Shown here in pieces: positions 7,648 through 14,978 of a DNA stretch of 53,145 bases. Under the pieces are notes generated by a model. It saw only the letters and a program-made list of their open reading frames with translations. It had not been told where the DNA came from and ran no database searches. The stretch is from positions 1 through 53,145 of the forward strand of contig JBFGNS010000009.1 of assembly GCA_041574955.1 (NCBI GenBank), given 5' to 3'. The position numbers and the translations under genes are program-made. The stretch is from CALZJC01 sp041574955 (GTDB taxonomy: Bacteria > Acidobacteriota > Thermoanaerobaculia > Multivoradales > JAHEKO01). Every line of letters begins with the position of its first letter. Position 1 is the stretch's first letter.

Positions 7648-8916
7648 CTACTCTCCGTCGCCTGCCGGCCGCGCGAAGACCGCCAGGTACATGCTCCGGC
7701 CGCCGCCGTGGCCCGCGAAGTCGTCGTGGTACGAGCGCAGGCGCAGGCCGGCAGAAGCAGCTTCCTCGATCACTACCTCCACCGGGATCTTGTGGCGATC
7801 TCCGTACTCCTCCCGCTCACGGCCGAGCTCGTCCGGGATGTCCACGATGGCCAGACGGCCACCCGGCGCCAGTGCTCGGCTCATGGCGGCCAGCATGGCG
7901 GCGGGATCGACCATCTCGTGGTAGGTGTCGACCACCAGGATGGCGTCCAGCTCCCCTGCCGGCAGCCGCGGGTCGTCCTCCCGCCCCAGCACGGTCTCGA
8001 TGGCCTTCAGCCCGCGGTCGGCAGCGCCTTCGGCCAGCCGCTCGAGCGCGCGCTCGTCGATCTCCACCGCCCATACCCGGCCTGCCGGCCCCACCCAGCG
8101 CGCCAGCAGGAAGCTGAAGTAGCCGCCGCCGGCACCGATGTCCGCGACCCGGTCGCCGGCCCCCACCCCCAACTCGTCGAACAGCCGCCCGGGAAGCTGC
8201 CACAGGTCCCGCCCGCTGCGCTCCGCCGCCGGTAACCCCCTCAGCCCGGGGTGATCGAGCTCGGCGGCGGCGGCCTCGGCGCGCTGGCGCCAGCCGTCGT
8301 CCGGGGCCTCCTGCCGGAGCTCCGCGAGCTCGGCCGCCGCTGCCTCGAACTCGCCTTCGACCCACAGCGCCTGGGCGATCCGGAAGCGCAGCCGCGCCCG
8401 CGCCTGCGGCTCGATCTCGACGGCGAGCAGCGCCCTGCCCCGGTCCAGGAAGGTGGCGTAGCGTCCCAGCAGCTCGGCGCCCTCGAACAGGATGCCGAGC
8501 AGCTCCGGCCATGCACCGTCGTCCACGGGGAGCGCGCCGGCGCGCTCCACGGCCTCTTCCGCCTGCCCGGCGTGCAGCATGAAGTGCAGCGCTTCGACGG
8601 TGGCGCGGCCGGCGGCCTTGGAGCCGGGCCTCTCCTCGCGCCAGCGCAGCAGCTCGGCCGCCCACCGGCGGCGCGGATGCTCCGGGTCGTCCTCTTCACC
8701 GCCCGCCTCGTGGAACTCGCGGATCTCGGCGCGCGCCTCTTCGAGCTGGGCCTCGACCCGCTCGAGGTCGGGGTCTGCCGGCTCGCCGCCGCTTTCGGCG
8801 GCGCCCACCGGTACCGCAGCGCTTGCCAGCACGACGAGCAGGAGCAGGCGGCCGACGCGGCGGCCGGGCCAGCGCTGCCGACCCACCGAGGGCGATCGCG
8901 TGGTCGAAGCTGCCAC
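7648..8916 (-). CDS. Class I SAM-dependent methyltransferase with N-terminal signal/anchor
   Basis: About 422 residues from GTG 8916. A positively charged leader and hydrophobic segment (GRLLLLVVLASAAVPVGAAE) are followed by a helical, Glu/Arg-rich region of about 200 residues that looks repeat-like. The C-terminal Rossmann methyltransferase domain has VADIGAGGGYFSFLLA (motif I), AVEIDERALE, and VVDTYHEMVDP. Start choice: GTG 8916 lies 7 nt from TACACT; GTG 8886 is an alternative that also keeps the hydrophobic segment. It lies 55 bp upstream of the kinase-caspase gene on the same strand. A methyltransferase domain behind an apparent export signal is odd, because SAM is cytosolic. Substrate unknown. 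Confidence 0.8.
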   Translation of the reverse strand: MAASTTRSPSVGRQRWPGRRVGRLLLLVVLASAAVPVGAAESGGEPADPDLERVEAQLEEARAEIREFHEAGGEEDDPEHPRRRWAAELLRWREERPGSKAAGRATVEALHFMLHAGQAEEAVERAGALPVDDGAWPELLGILFEGAELLGRYATFLDRGRALLAVEIEPQARARLRFRIAQALWVEGEFEAAAAELAELRQEAPDDGWRQRAEAAAAELDHPGLRGLPAAERSGRDLWQLPGRLFDELGVGAGDRVADIGAGGGYFSFLLARWVGPAGRVWAVEIDERALERLAEGAADRGLKAIETVLGREDDPRLPAGELDAILVVDTYHEMVDPAAMLAAMSRALAPGGRLAIVDIPDELGREREEYGDRHKIPVEVVIEEAASAGLRLRSYHDDFAGHGGGRSMYLAVFARPAGDGE

Positions 8917-8923
8917 CGCCGGC

Positions 8924-8929
8924 AGTGTA
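8924..8929 (-). promoter_or_regulatory. -10-like element TACACT
   Basis: TACACT on the minus strand, 7 nt from the GTG at 8916, supporting that start and a leaderless transcript. Confidence 0.4.
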
Positions 8930-9006
8930 CCGCTCCGCGCCCTGGCGCCGGGTCCGTTAAGGTAGGCACTGAGAACCGAGCACCAACCGCGAGGGAGGCC
9001 AGGACG

Positions 9007-9834
9007 ATGAGCAGAATCCGAACCGCATGCGCGACCGCGCTGGCGTTGGCGCTGGCCGCGCCGCTGGCAGCCGGAGTGGTCTTCGAGGTCGAGACAACGG
9101 AGCACGACGCCTCGCCGCCGAGGGTCGAGAGCAGCCAGATGTCGGTCGAGGGCAAGAACCTGGCGATGGACGTGCCGCCGTCGCCTGGTAGCCGGTCAGG
9201 CGGCAAGGCGATCTTCCGCGGCGACCGGCGCGAGATGGTCATCGTCGATCACGACACCAAGAGCTATGTGGTCGTGGACGAGGCGGCCATGCAACAGCTG
9301 GCGGGTCAGCTGGCGGGCGTCAGCAAGCAGATCGAGGAGGCGCTCAAGAACGTGCCCGAGGAGCAGCGGGCGATGGTCGAGAAGATGATGAAGGAGCGGA
9401 TGCCGCAGCAGGCGCCGGCCGCGCCCGCGCTCGACATCCGCCGCACCGGCGAGAGGGCGGAGCAAGCCGGCTACCCGTGCGTCAAGTACGAGGTGCTGCG
9501 AGACGGCGCCAAGGTGCGCGAGCTGTGGGTCACCGACTGGGGGAACGTCGAAGGCGGCTCCGAGGCGGCCGGCGCCTTCGTCGCGATGGCGGAGTTCATG
9601 AGCGATCTGCTCGACTCCCTGCCGGTAGGGGCCGGCGCGCCGGGTGGCCTGGGCGACTCGGTGGTCGCCCAGATGAAGGAGATCGACGGCTTCCCAGTGG
9701 TCACCCGCGAGTTCGACGCTGGCGGCGAGCTCGAGAGCGAGTCCACCCTGCGCTCGTCGAGCCGACGGACCCTCGACCCGGCCGAGTTCGAACCTCCGGC
9801 GGGCTACAAGCGGCGCAGCATGTTCGGCGGCTGA
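9007..9834 (+). CDS. Periplasmic DUF4412-like protein
   Basis: 275 residues. The start ATG 9007 follows a good ribosome binding site (GGGAGG) and begins a clear signal peptide (MSRIRTACATALALALAAPLAAG). The mature part is beta-rich with short motifs (MSVEGKNLAMDV, IFRGDRREMVIVDHD) typical of DUF4412-like proteins, then a Glu/Lys/Met-rich helical insert, a conserved-looking segment (CVKYEVLRDGAKVRELWVTDW) and a C-terminal GGELESESTL strand. Function unknown; such proteins are thought to be periplasmic. A TAAGGT-like -10 lies near 8958. Divergent from the methyltransferase gene. Confidence 0.75.
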   Translation: MSRIRTACATALALALAAPLAAGVVFEVETTEHDASPPRVESSQMSVEGKNLAMDVPPSPGSRSGGKAIFRGDRREMVIVDHDTKSYVVVDEAAMQQLAGQLAGVSKQIEEALKNVPEEQRAMVEKMMKERMPQQAPAAPALDIRRTGERAEQAGYPCVKYEVLRDGAKVRELWVTDWGNVEGGSEAAGAFVAMAEFMSDLLDSLPVGAGAPGGLGDSVVAQMKEIDGFPVVTREFDAGGELESESTLRSSSRRTLDPAEFEPPAGYKRRSMFGG

Positions 9835-9928
9835 GCAGGCGCGCAGCGCTGCCGCGATCCCGGCCGTCCTGCCGTTCGCGTGGATCGAACCGGCGTCGCG
9901 GCGTCCGCCAACCGTTTGCCGAATTCGC

Positions 9929-10732
9929 ATGGAGTCCCGCATCCTCAAGCCAGTCCTCACCCGGGCGTGGACCCTGGCGCGCAAGAAGCTCGGGTTGGAG
10001 CACCTGCTGAGCGAGCTCGAACCGGAGCTGGCGGAGCGCCAGCTCCACTTCCGAGCGCCGCCGCTCGATCGGGAGCTGCTCGAGGCCATCCGCCAGATCT
10101 CGCCCCAGTTCCTGCTCCGCCCCAGCGAGCGGTCACGGCGGTTCTGGGAGCTCAACCAGAACGCTTCCTGCTGGGGTGAGTATCGGGCGCTGGCGCCGTT
10201 CCTGGACCGGCTCGGAACGCCGCGCCGGGTCCTCGACATCGGCCCCGGTCTCGGTCGCTCGACGGTCTTCTTCCAGAAGGTCCGCGGCTGGAGTGCGGTG
10301 CCGTTCGACCTGTGGGAGAGCACCGGGCGTTCGACCCGCTACACCCAGGCCGGGCCGCGCTTCTCGGACTCGTTCTGCGGTGACCTGGCGGCCCTCGAGG
10401 CGCTGCTCGAGTTCAACCGGATCGAGCGCTACCGGATCTTCGACGCCGCCGAGCTGGACGGCGACCTGTCACGTCTGCCGGGGCCCTACGACTTCGTCTA
10501 CTCGTTCTTTGCCATCGGCTTCCACTGGTCGATCGAGCACTTTCTGGACGACATCCTGGCGCTGACGGGCCCGCGCGCGATCGCCGCCTTCACCCTGCAC
10601 GACCGCTTCTCCGACCTCGGGGTGCTCGGCCAGCTGCCGCACCGCGTGCTGGAGTTCCGCTGGGCCTGGCCGCGCGGCCGCTGGGGCCGGCTGCTGGTGC
10701 TGGCCAAGGACCCGGCGGCGCTAGCCGTCTGA
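9929..10732 (+). CDS. SAM-dependent methyltransferase-like protein
   Basis: 267 residues. After a helical N-terminus, VLDIGPGLGRSTVFF at about 98-112 is a Rossmann motif I, and PYDFVYSFFAIGFHWSIEHFL matches the post-motif region of small-molecule methyltransferases. No signal peptide. The substrate cannot be told. The start ATG 9929 has no strong ribosome binding site. The last 12 bp overlap the end of the convergent glycosyltransferase gene. Confidence 0.75.
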   Translation: MESRILKPVLTRAWTLARKKLGLEHLLSELEPELAERQLHFRAPPLDRELLEAIRQISPQFLLRPSERSRRFWELNQNASCWGEYRALAPFLDRLGTPRRVLDIGPGLGRSTVFFQKVRGWSAVPFDLWESTGRSTRYTQAGPRFSDSFCGDLAALEALLEFNRIERYRIFDAAELDGDLSRLPGPYDFVYSFFAIGFHWSIEHFLDDILALTGPRAIAAFTLHDRFSDLGVLGQLPHRVLEFRWAWPRGRWGRLLVLAKDPAALAV

Positions 10733-12418
10733 GCCCTCGTCCGACCGGGCACCCGGCCGCGCCTCCACGACCTCCGACAGCCGGCGCGCGCCCGGCAGCT
10801 CGTGGTTGGCCACCAGCAGGACGTCTCGCCGCGCCAGCCGGGTGGTGTCCGTGACCCAGAGGCGCTCCAGCAACTCGGGCGGCAGCGGCTCGAGCGCGCC
10901 GCCGTGCACCACCGCCCACACCCGCTCCGGGCGCTCCAGGTGGCGGCGCAGCAGCTCGGGATCGCCGGTCTCGACGGTGTACAGGCCGCCACCCCAGAAG
11001 GCGAAGTGCTCGGGCAGGTTGTCGAGACGGTACGCCACCACCGGCAGCCCGGCGGCGCGTGAGTCGGCGGTCGCGCGCGCGATCGTGGCGGTGAACGGGC
11101 GGGCGGACTTGACCGGCTCCATCGCCGGGTAGGCCAGCGTCACCACCAGCAGGTAGATCGCGACGCAGCCGGAGGCGGGCGCCACGATGCTGGCCACCAC
11201 CCGCCCCCGCCAGGAGAAGACCACGGTCGCCACGCCGGCGGTGGCGAACGTGCCCGCCAGCGTCAGGAGCAGGGCGCGGGGCACCGGTACCCCCTCGAGC
11301 TGCCCGACCGCAAGCGGCAGGGCGAGGCCGACCAGGGCCAGCAAACCGCCGATGACGCCCTGGCCGACCGTGACCCAGCGCCGGTCGACGGCCACCGGCG
11401 GCAGCACCTCGCTCTCGCGCCAGGTGGCCACCCGCGCCACCAGCGCCGCCATCAGCAGGGTGAACGCCGGCAGCGAAGGCAGGGCGTAGAGCTCCCGCTT
11501 CTCGGTCGAGATCGAGAAGAACAGGATCACGAACAGCGCCGCCGCGGCCAGCAGACGGTCGCCCCGGCCGCGCCGGCGCCAGGCCAGCACCAGCGCCCCC
11601 GGGATCAGGCCGCTCCACGGCATCAGGCTCTGCGGCAGCCGCTCCAGGAAGTACCACCATGGCTGGCGGTGGTGCATGCCGTGCAGGCCACGGTCGATGA
11701 AGTGCTCGCGCAGCGCTCCCCAGACCGAGTAGTCGGACGGCCCGCCGAGGGTGGCCCAGGCGACCCAGGCGCCGGCGACGGCGGTGAACACCGCCGGGCC
11801 GGCAAGCGGCGCGAAGCCACGCCACCGCACGAGATCCCGCTCGAGCGCCAGCACCACCAGCGCGATGCCGAGCGGCAGCAGCAGGCCCACCGGTCCCTTG
11901 GTCAGCACCGCCAGCGCGGCGGCCAGCCAGAAAAGGAGCCCCGCACGCCGGCCGCCGGCGTCGCCGGCCCGCCAGGCCTCGAACGCCGACAGCGCCACCC
12001 AGATGAGGAAGCAAAGCAGCGCGTCGGTCTGGCTCCACCGCGCCTTGTCCCAGAACAGGAAGCTAGTGGCCAGCATGCCGCCGGCGAGAGCGGCGGTGGC
12101 CGGACCGTACAGCCGGCGCCCGAGCCGCAGCGTCAGCGCCACCGTACCGAGCGCCGCCAGCGCCGAGGGCAACCGCGCGGTGAGCGGCGTGACCTCGCCG
12201 ACGGGCAGCGACAGCAGGGCGATCAGCCAGAAGAACAGCGGCGGCTTGTCGGGGGTCACTTTGCCGTTGACATGCGGCACGGCCCACTGGCCGTCGACGA
12301 TCATCTCGCGCGCCCCCTCGGCGAAGTACGGCTCGTCGGGGGCCCACAGGTCGTGGCCGCCGAGCCACCAGAGAAACAGCACCGCCGCGCCGGCGAGCAC
12401 CCAGCGTCGCGGCGTCAA
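10721..12418 (-). CDS. ArnT/PMT-like family 39 glycosyltransferase
   Basis: 565 residues. The TTG at 12418 is preferred because a strong GGGAGGAG lies 5 nt upstream; an earlier in-frame ATG at 12523 would add a hydrophilic tail ahead of the first membrane helix. The first helix is followed by DLWAPDEPYFAEGAREMI, the acidic loop that holds the catalytic Asp in ArnT/PMT enzymes, then DKPPLFFWLIALLSLP. About ten or more hydrophobic segments follow, and a soluble C-terminal part of about 100 residues. Such enzymes use a polyprenyl-phosphate sugar to glycosylate lipid A or proteins in the periplasm. The acceptor is unknown. Confidence 0.88.
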   Translation of the reverse strand: MTPRRWVLAGAAVLFLWWLGGHDLWAPDEPYFAEGAREMIVDGQWAVPHVNGKVTPDKPPLFFWLIALLSLPVGEVTPLTARLPSALAALGTVALTLRLGRRLYGPATAALAGGMLATSFLFWDKARWSQTDALLCFLIWVALSAFEAWRAGDAGGRRAGLLFWLAAALAVLTKGPVGLLLPLGIALVVLALERDLVRWRGFAPLAGPAVFTAVAGAWVAWATLGGPSDYSVWGALREHFIDRGLHGMHHRQPWWYFLERLPQSLMPWSGLIPGALVLAWRRRGRGDRLLAAAALFVILFFSISTEKRELYALPSLPAFTLLMAALVARVATWRESEVLPPVAVDRRWVTVGQGVIGGLLALVGLALPLAVGQLEGVPVPRALLLTLAGTFATAGVATVVFSWRGRVVASIVAPASGCVAIYLLVVTLAYPAMEPVKSARPFTATIARATADSRAAGLPVVAYRLDNLPEHFAFWGGGLYTVETGDPELLRRHLERPERVWAVVHGGALEPLPPELLERLWVTDTTRLARRDVLLVANHELPGARRLSEVVEARPGARSDEGSDG

Positions 12419-12544
12419 CTCGGCTCCTCCCGGGCGGCGCCGGTTGCCGGCAGCGGGCGGGCGGGCATCGCGCGGATGGTAGCACCGCCCCCGCCCCGCC
12501 CCCGTCTCCGGTGCCTCGCCCACTGCTCTGCCGCCGGCCGGCGG

Positions 12545-12550
12545 TATAGT
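12545..12550 (+). promoter_or_regulatory. -10-like element TATAGT
   Basis: TATAGT, 38 nt before the ATG at 12589. A GAGGA ribosome binding site sits just before that ATG. Confidence 0.45.
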
Positions 12551-12588
12551 GGCGCCGGCACCAAACGGCAGATCGACACTCGAGGATC

Positions 12589-13386
12589 ATGCAGAACCGC
12601 CCGCTGGGTTTGCTTTCGGCCGCCGCCTTGCTCGTTGTGTCGCTGGCCGGCGAGGCGCGGGCCGGCGACGAATGGCTGGTCTACATCGGCGGCGGCCTCG
12701 AAGCCGTGGAGGGCGGCTGGACCGAGCGCGGCGGCCAGGTCATCTTCACCCGTCGCGGCGGCACGCTGGTCTCGGTGCCGTTCGACGAGGTGGACCTGCC
12801 GGCCTCGGCCTTCATCACCTGGCAGCTCGGCGGACGCCGTCAGCCCCCGCCGCGCCCGCCTTTACCCACGCCGCCAGAGGCGGCCGTCGACTCGGCGCCG
12901 TGCGACGATGCCAGGCTGGTCCGGTTGCTGGGTGGTGAGTCGCTCGAGGTCGCCGTCGGCGAGCGGCTCGAGATCGTCCATCTGGCCTGCCTCGACGCGC
13001 CTGAGACGCGCCATCAGTTCCCCGAGCTCGGCTGGTTCGGCCGCGCCGCCCTGAGCGCGGTCGAGCTCGAGCTGCCCGTCGGCTCGTCGCTCTGCCTGCG
13101 CGAGCTGTCGCCTCCCCAGAGGGACGGCGAGGGGCACCGCATCGTCCACGTCGCCCTGGCGGACGGCCGCGACTACGCCGCGGAGATGATCGCCGGCGGC
13201 CTGGCCCTGCTGCGCCCCGGACCGTGCAACCGCGCCGCCGACTACCGGCGGTTCGAAGACCAGGCGATCCGCCGTCAACGGGGGCTGTGGGGGCCGGGCG
13301 GCCAGCGCGCCGCCTTTGCCGCGGTCGGGCTGTCGGCGGCGGTATCGGCCGGACCGGCGCCTCGTCGCCGGCCGGGCGGTGGCTGA
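12589..13386 (+). CDS. Secreted staphylococcal-nuclease-like (SNase) domain protein
   Basis: 265 residues. Signal peptide MQNRPLGLLSAAALLVVSLAGEARA, then a short beta domain (about 24-85: WLVYIGGGLEAVEG, RGGTLVSVPFDEVDLP), a proline-rich linker, and an SNase-fold domain (about 105-235). It aligns through VHLACLDAPET, FGRAALSAVELEL, GEGHRIVHVALADG and GLWGPG. Against S. aureus nuclease, Asp40 and Glu43 of DTPE are kept (LDAPE) and Arg87 appears kept (GHR), but the Arg35 position is His. Activity may be altered or lost. A low-complexity Ala/Pro/Arg tail ends the protein. It converges with the serpin gene. Confidence 0.78.
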   Translation: MQNRPLGLLSAAALLVVSLAGEARAGDEWLVYIGGGLEAVEGGWTERGGQVIFTRRGGTLVSVPFDEVDLPASAFITWQLGGRRQPPPRPPLPTPPEAAVDSAPCDDARLVRLLGGESLEVAVGERLEIVHLACLDAPETRHQFPELGWFGRAALSAVELELPVGSSLCLRELSPPQRDGEGHRIVHVALADGRDYAAEMIAGGLALLRPGPCNRAADYRRFEDQAIRRQRGLWGPGGQRAAFAAVGLSAAVSAGPAPRRRPGGG

Positions 13387-13399
13387 AGCCGCCTGCGCT

Positions 13400-13418
13400 G
13401 AGGGCCCGGGCGGCCCTC
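13400..13418. terminator. GC hairpin between convergent genes
   Basis: GAGGGCC (13400-13406), a 5-nt loop, GGCCCTC (13412-13418): a perfect 7-bp stem in the 44-bp gap between the nuclease and serpin genes. It could act on both strands; no U-tract is seen. Confidence 0.45.
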
Positions 13419-13430
13419 TCGAGCCAGCGA

Positions 13431-14672
13431 TCAGCCGACGGCCCGTACGATACCGACGAACAGCAGCGTACCGGTCTCGCCGTCGCTCACCGCGAAGAAG
13501 AACGGCCGGTCGGCGACGAAACGGAACGGCGGCTCCGGTATCGCCGAGGTGATGCCGATCTCGACCGCGGTGGCGGCCGCGGCCTCGGTGCCTTCCTCGT
13601 TGACCTCGATGAAACCCTTGTGGATCACGTCGGTGATCTGCACCGGCTCGCCGGCGAGGGCGCCGAAATCCGCCCGTTCGGTGAACGCCACCCCCATGCC
13701 GAGCGCGGTCAGCGCCTGCCGCAGCCTGGCGGCGTAGTCGAAGCGCAGCCGCGGCAGCACGACCTGCCCCTGGCGGCGGCTGAGCGAGCCGGTCAGCTCG
13801 CTCCACCCGGCCGGGTCGAGCTCCTCGAGCCAGCCGTCGAGCCCACCCGCCGCCGGCAGCACGACGTGCATCGCCAAGCGGCCGTCGCCGTAGGGCAGCC
13901 GTACCACCTGCGAGCCGTTTGACTCGCCGTAGGCGAACCGCCCCGAGCGGCGCATCATCGGCACCGGCTCGACGGTACCGTCCGCGCGGTGAAACTCCTC
14001 CTGGCGGGTCAGGTCGGGATCGAACGGCTCGGACCAGGCGCCGTGGAAGTAGAGCGCGTTGATCAGGTACAGGACGGTCTCGTCGGGGATTCGAGCGGGC
14101 ACGATGTCCGGGATCCGCCCCTCGGTGCGCTCCGCCACCCAACGGTTGATCCGGCGCGACGCCTCGGGCCGGGTGAAGTCGAGCGCTTCGACCACCGCCC
14201 CCAGATCCCCCAGCCGCTCCAGGTACGCCGGCAGGAGCTCGAACTCGCGCCGCAGCCAGGCCGAGCTGGCCGCCGACAGCCGTAGCTGGTCGTCGGCACC
14301 CGCCAGCTCGCCGTCGAGCGCACGCCAGGCCGCCGCCACCGCCGGAAAGTCGGCGTCGGGCGGCAGTCCCACCACCTCGCCGATCGCGCGCCGCGTTTCG
14401 CCTTCGGCCCCGCTCCAGGCCAGAAGCAGTGCCGAAGCGACACCGTGGGGCGAGATCAGCACCCGCGGGTCGCCCGCCGCCGCCTGGCGCCGCAACAGCT
14501 CGAAGCCCAGCCGCTGGGTCAACCGCCCATCCGCCGGTGCGGCCTCCGGCGGCGCCGTCTCGCGCGCCCCCTCGGGCTCCGCCCCGCCGCCGGAGCTGTC
14601 GGGCGGGCAGCCCGTGCCGAGCGACAGCGCCGCGGCCAGCAGCAGAAAGCCTCGGTTACGAGCCAGGGGCAC
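13431..14672 (-). CDS. Serpin (serine protease inhibitor), exported
   Basis: 413 residues, GTG start. The N-terminus is a signal peptide with a Cys22 that may be lipidated, though the box (LGTGC) is not ideal. The serpin fold is clear: LISPHGVASALLLAWSGA, ALYFHGAWSEPFD, MMRRSGRFAYGE, HKGFIEVNEEGTEAAAATA and a C-terminal DRPFFFAVSDGETGTLLFVG. The hinge GTEAAAATA fits an inhibitory serpin. Counting as in alpha-1-antitrypsin (P15 = Gly of GTEA), the bait residues are Ile-Thr/Ser (P2-P1/P1'), with Thr at P1. That suggests an elastase- or subtilisin-like target rather than a caspase (Asp) or orthocaspase (Arg/Lys). A TAGGCT hexamer ends 6 nt before the start. The partner protease is not evident. 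Confidence 0.92.
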   Translation of the reverse strand: MPLARNRGFLLLAAALSLGTGCPPDSSGGGAEPEGARETAPPEAAPADGRLTQRLGFELLRRQAAAGDPRVLISPHGVASALLLAWSGAEGETRRAIGEVVGLPPDADFPAVAAAWRALDGELAGADDQLRLSAASSAWLRREFELLPAYLERLGDLGAVVEALDFTRPEASRRINRWVAERTEGRIPDIVPARIPDETVLYLINALYFHGAWSEPFDPDLTRQEEFHRADGTVEPVPMMRRSGRFAYGESNGSQVVRLPYGDGRLAMHVVLPAAGGLDGWLEELDPAGWSELTGSLSRRQGQVVLPRLRFDYAARLRQALTALGMGVAFTERADFGALAGEPVQITDVIHKGFIEVNEEGTEAAAATAVEIGITSAIPEPPFRFVADRPFFFAVSDGETGTLLFVGIVRAVG

Positions 14673-14678
14673 GCGCTC

Positions 14679-14684
14679 AGCCTA
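14679..14684 (-). promoter_or_regulatory. -10-like element TAGGCT for the serpin gene
   Basis: TAGGCT on the minus strand, 6 nt from the GTG at 14672; leaderless arrangement. Confidence 0.4.
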
Positions 14685-14711
14685 TCAGCGCTCCCTCGCC
14701 TGCCGGTCGGA

Positions 14712-14906
14712 TCAGTCGTCGAGCCGGTCGACCCTCACCGCCAATCCGCCGCGACGCTCCACCCGCAGCCGCCAGGGATGGCAGCACACCTCGCAGTCCT
14801 GGATCAGCTCGCCCTCGACGTCCGGCTCGATGAAGATCTCGAGCAGCTCGCCGCAGTAGGGGCAGACCACCCGGGTCCGGGTCTGTTGTGACTCCGACGA
14901 GTGCAT
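14712..14906 (-). CDS. CPXCG-motif small zinc-ribbon protein
   Basis: 64 residues. CPYCGELLEIFIEPDVEG followed by DCEVCCHPWRLRV matches the small Cys-rich CPXCG family: two Cys pairs that probably bind zinc. No signal peptide, so cytosolic; function unknown. The start ATG 14906 is chosen because the next upstream in-frame sequence is non-homologous. It is transcribed toward the serpin gene and is divergent from the PQQ-propeller gene 72 bp away. Confidence 0.82.
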   Translation of the reverse strand: MHSSESQQTRTRVVCPYCGELLEIFIEPDVEGELIQDCEVCCHPWRLRVERRGGLAVRVDRLDD

Positions 14907-14960
14907 CACGATCGAGGCCCTGCTCCGGCGACACTCTACGATGGGACGCGTCGGCTGGTC

Positions 14961-14969
14961 TGCTAGCCT
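14961..14969 (+). promoter_or_regulatory. Extended -10 TGCTAGCCT
   Basis: TGCTAGCCT ends 9 nt before the ATG at 14979, so the transcript would be leaderless or nearly so. It is one of several TGCTAGNCT sites in this window. Confidence 0.5.
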
Positions 14970-14978
14970 CCGGCCGCG

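Noticed and set aside
5865..8117. 750-codon plus-strand frame across the kinase-caspase and methyltransferase genes
   Set aside because: Antisense of two well-supported genes; composition is Arg/Gln/Gly/His-rich without domain motifs.
5658..14672. Serpin as inhibitor of the local caspase
   Set aside because: P1 is Thr; caspases want Asp and bacterial C14 proteins usually Arg/Lys. Separation of 6 kb and unrelated promoters give no support.
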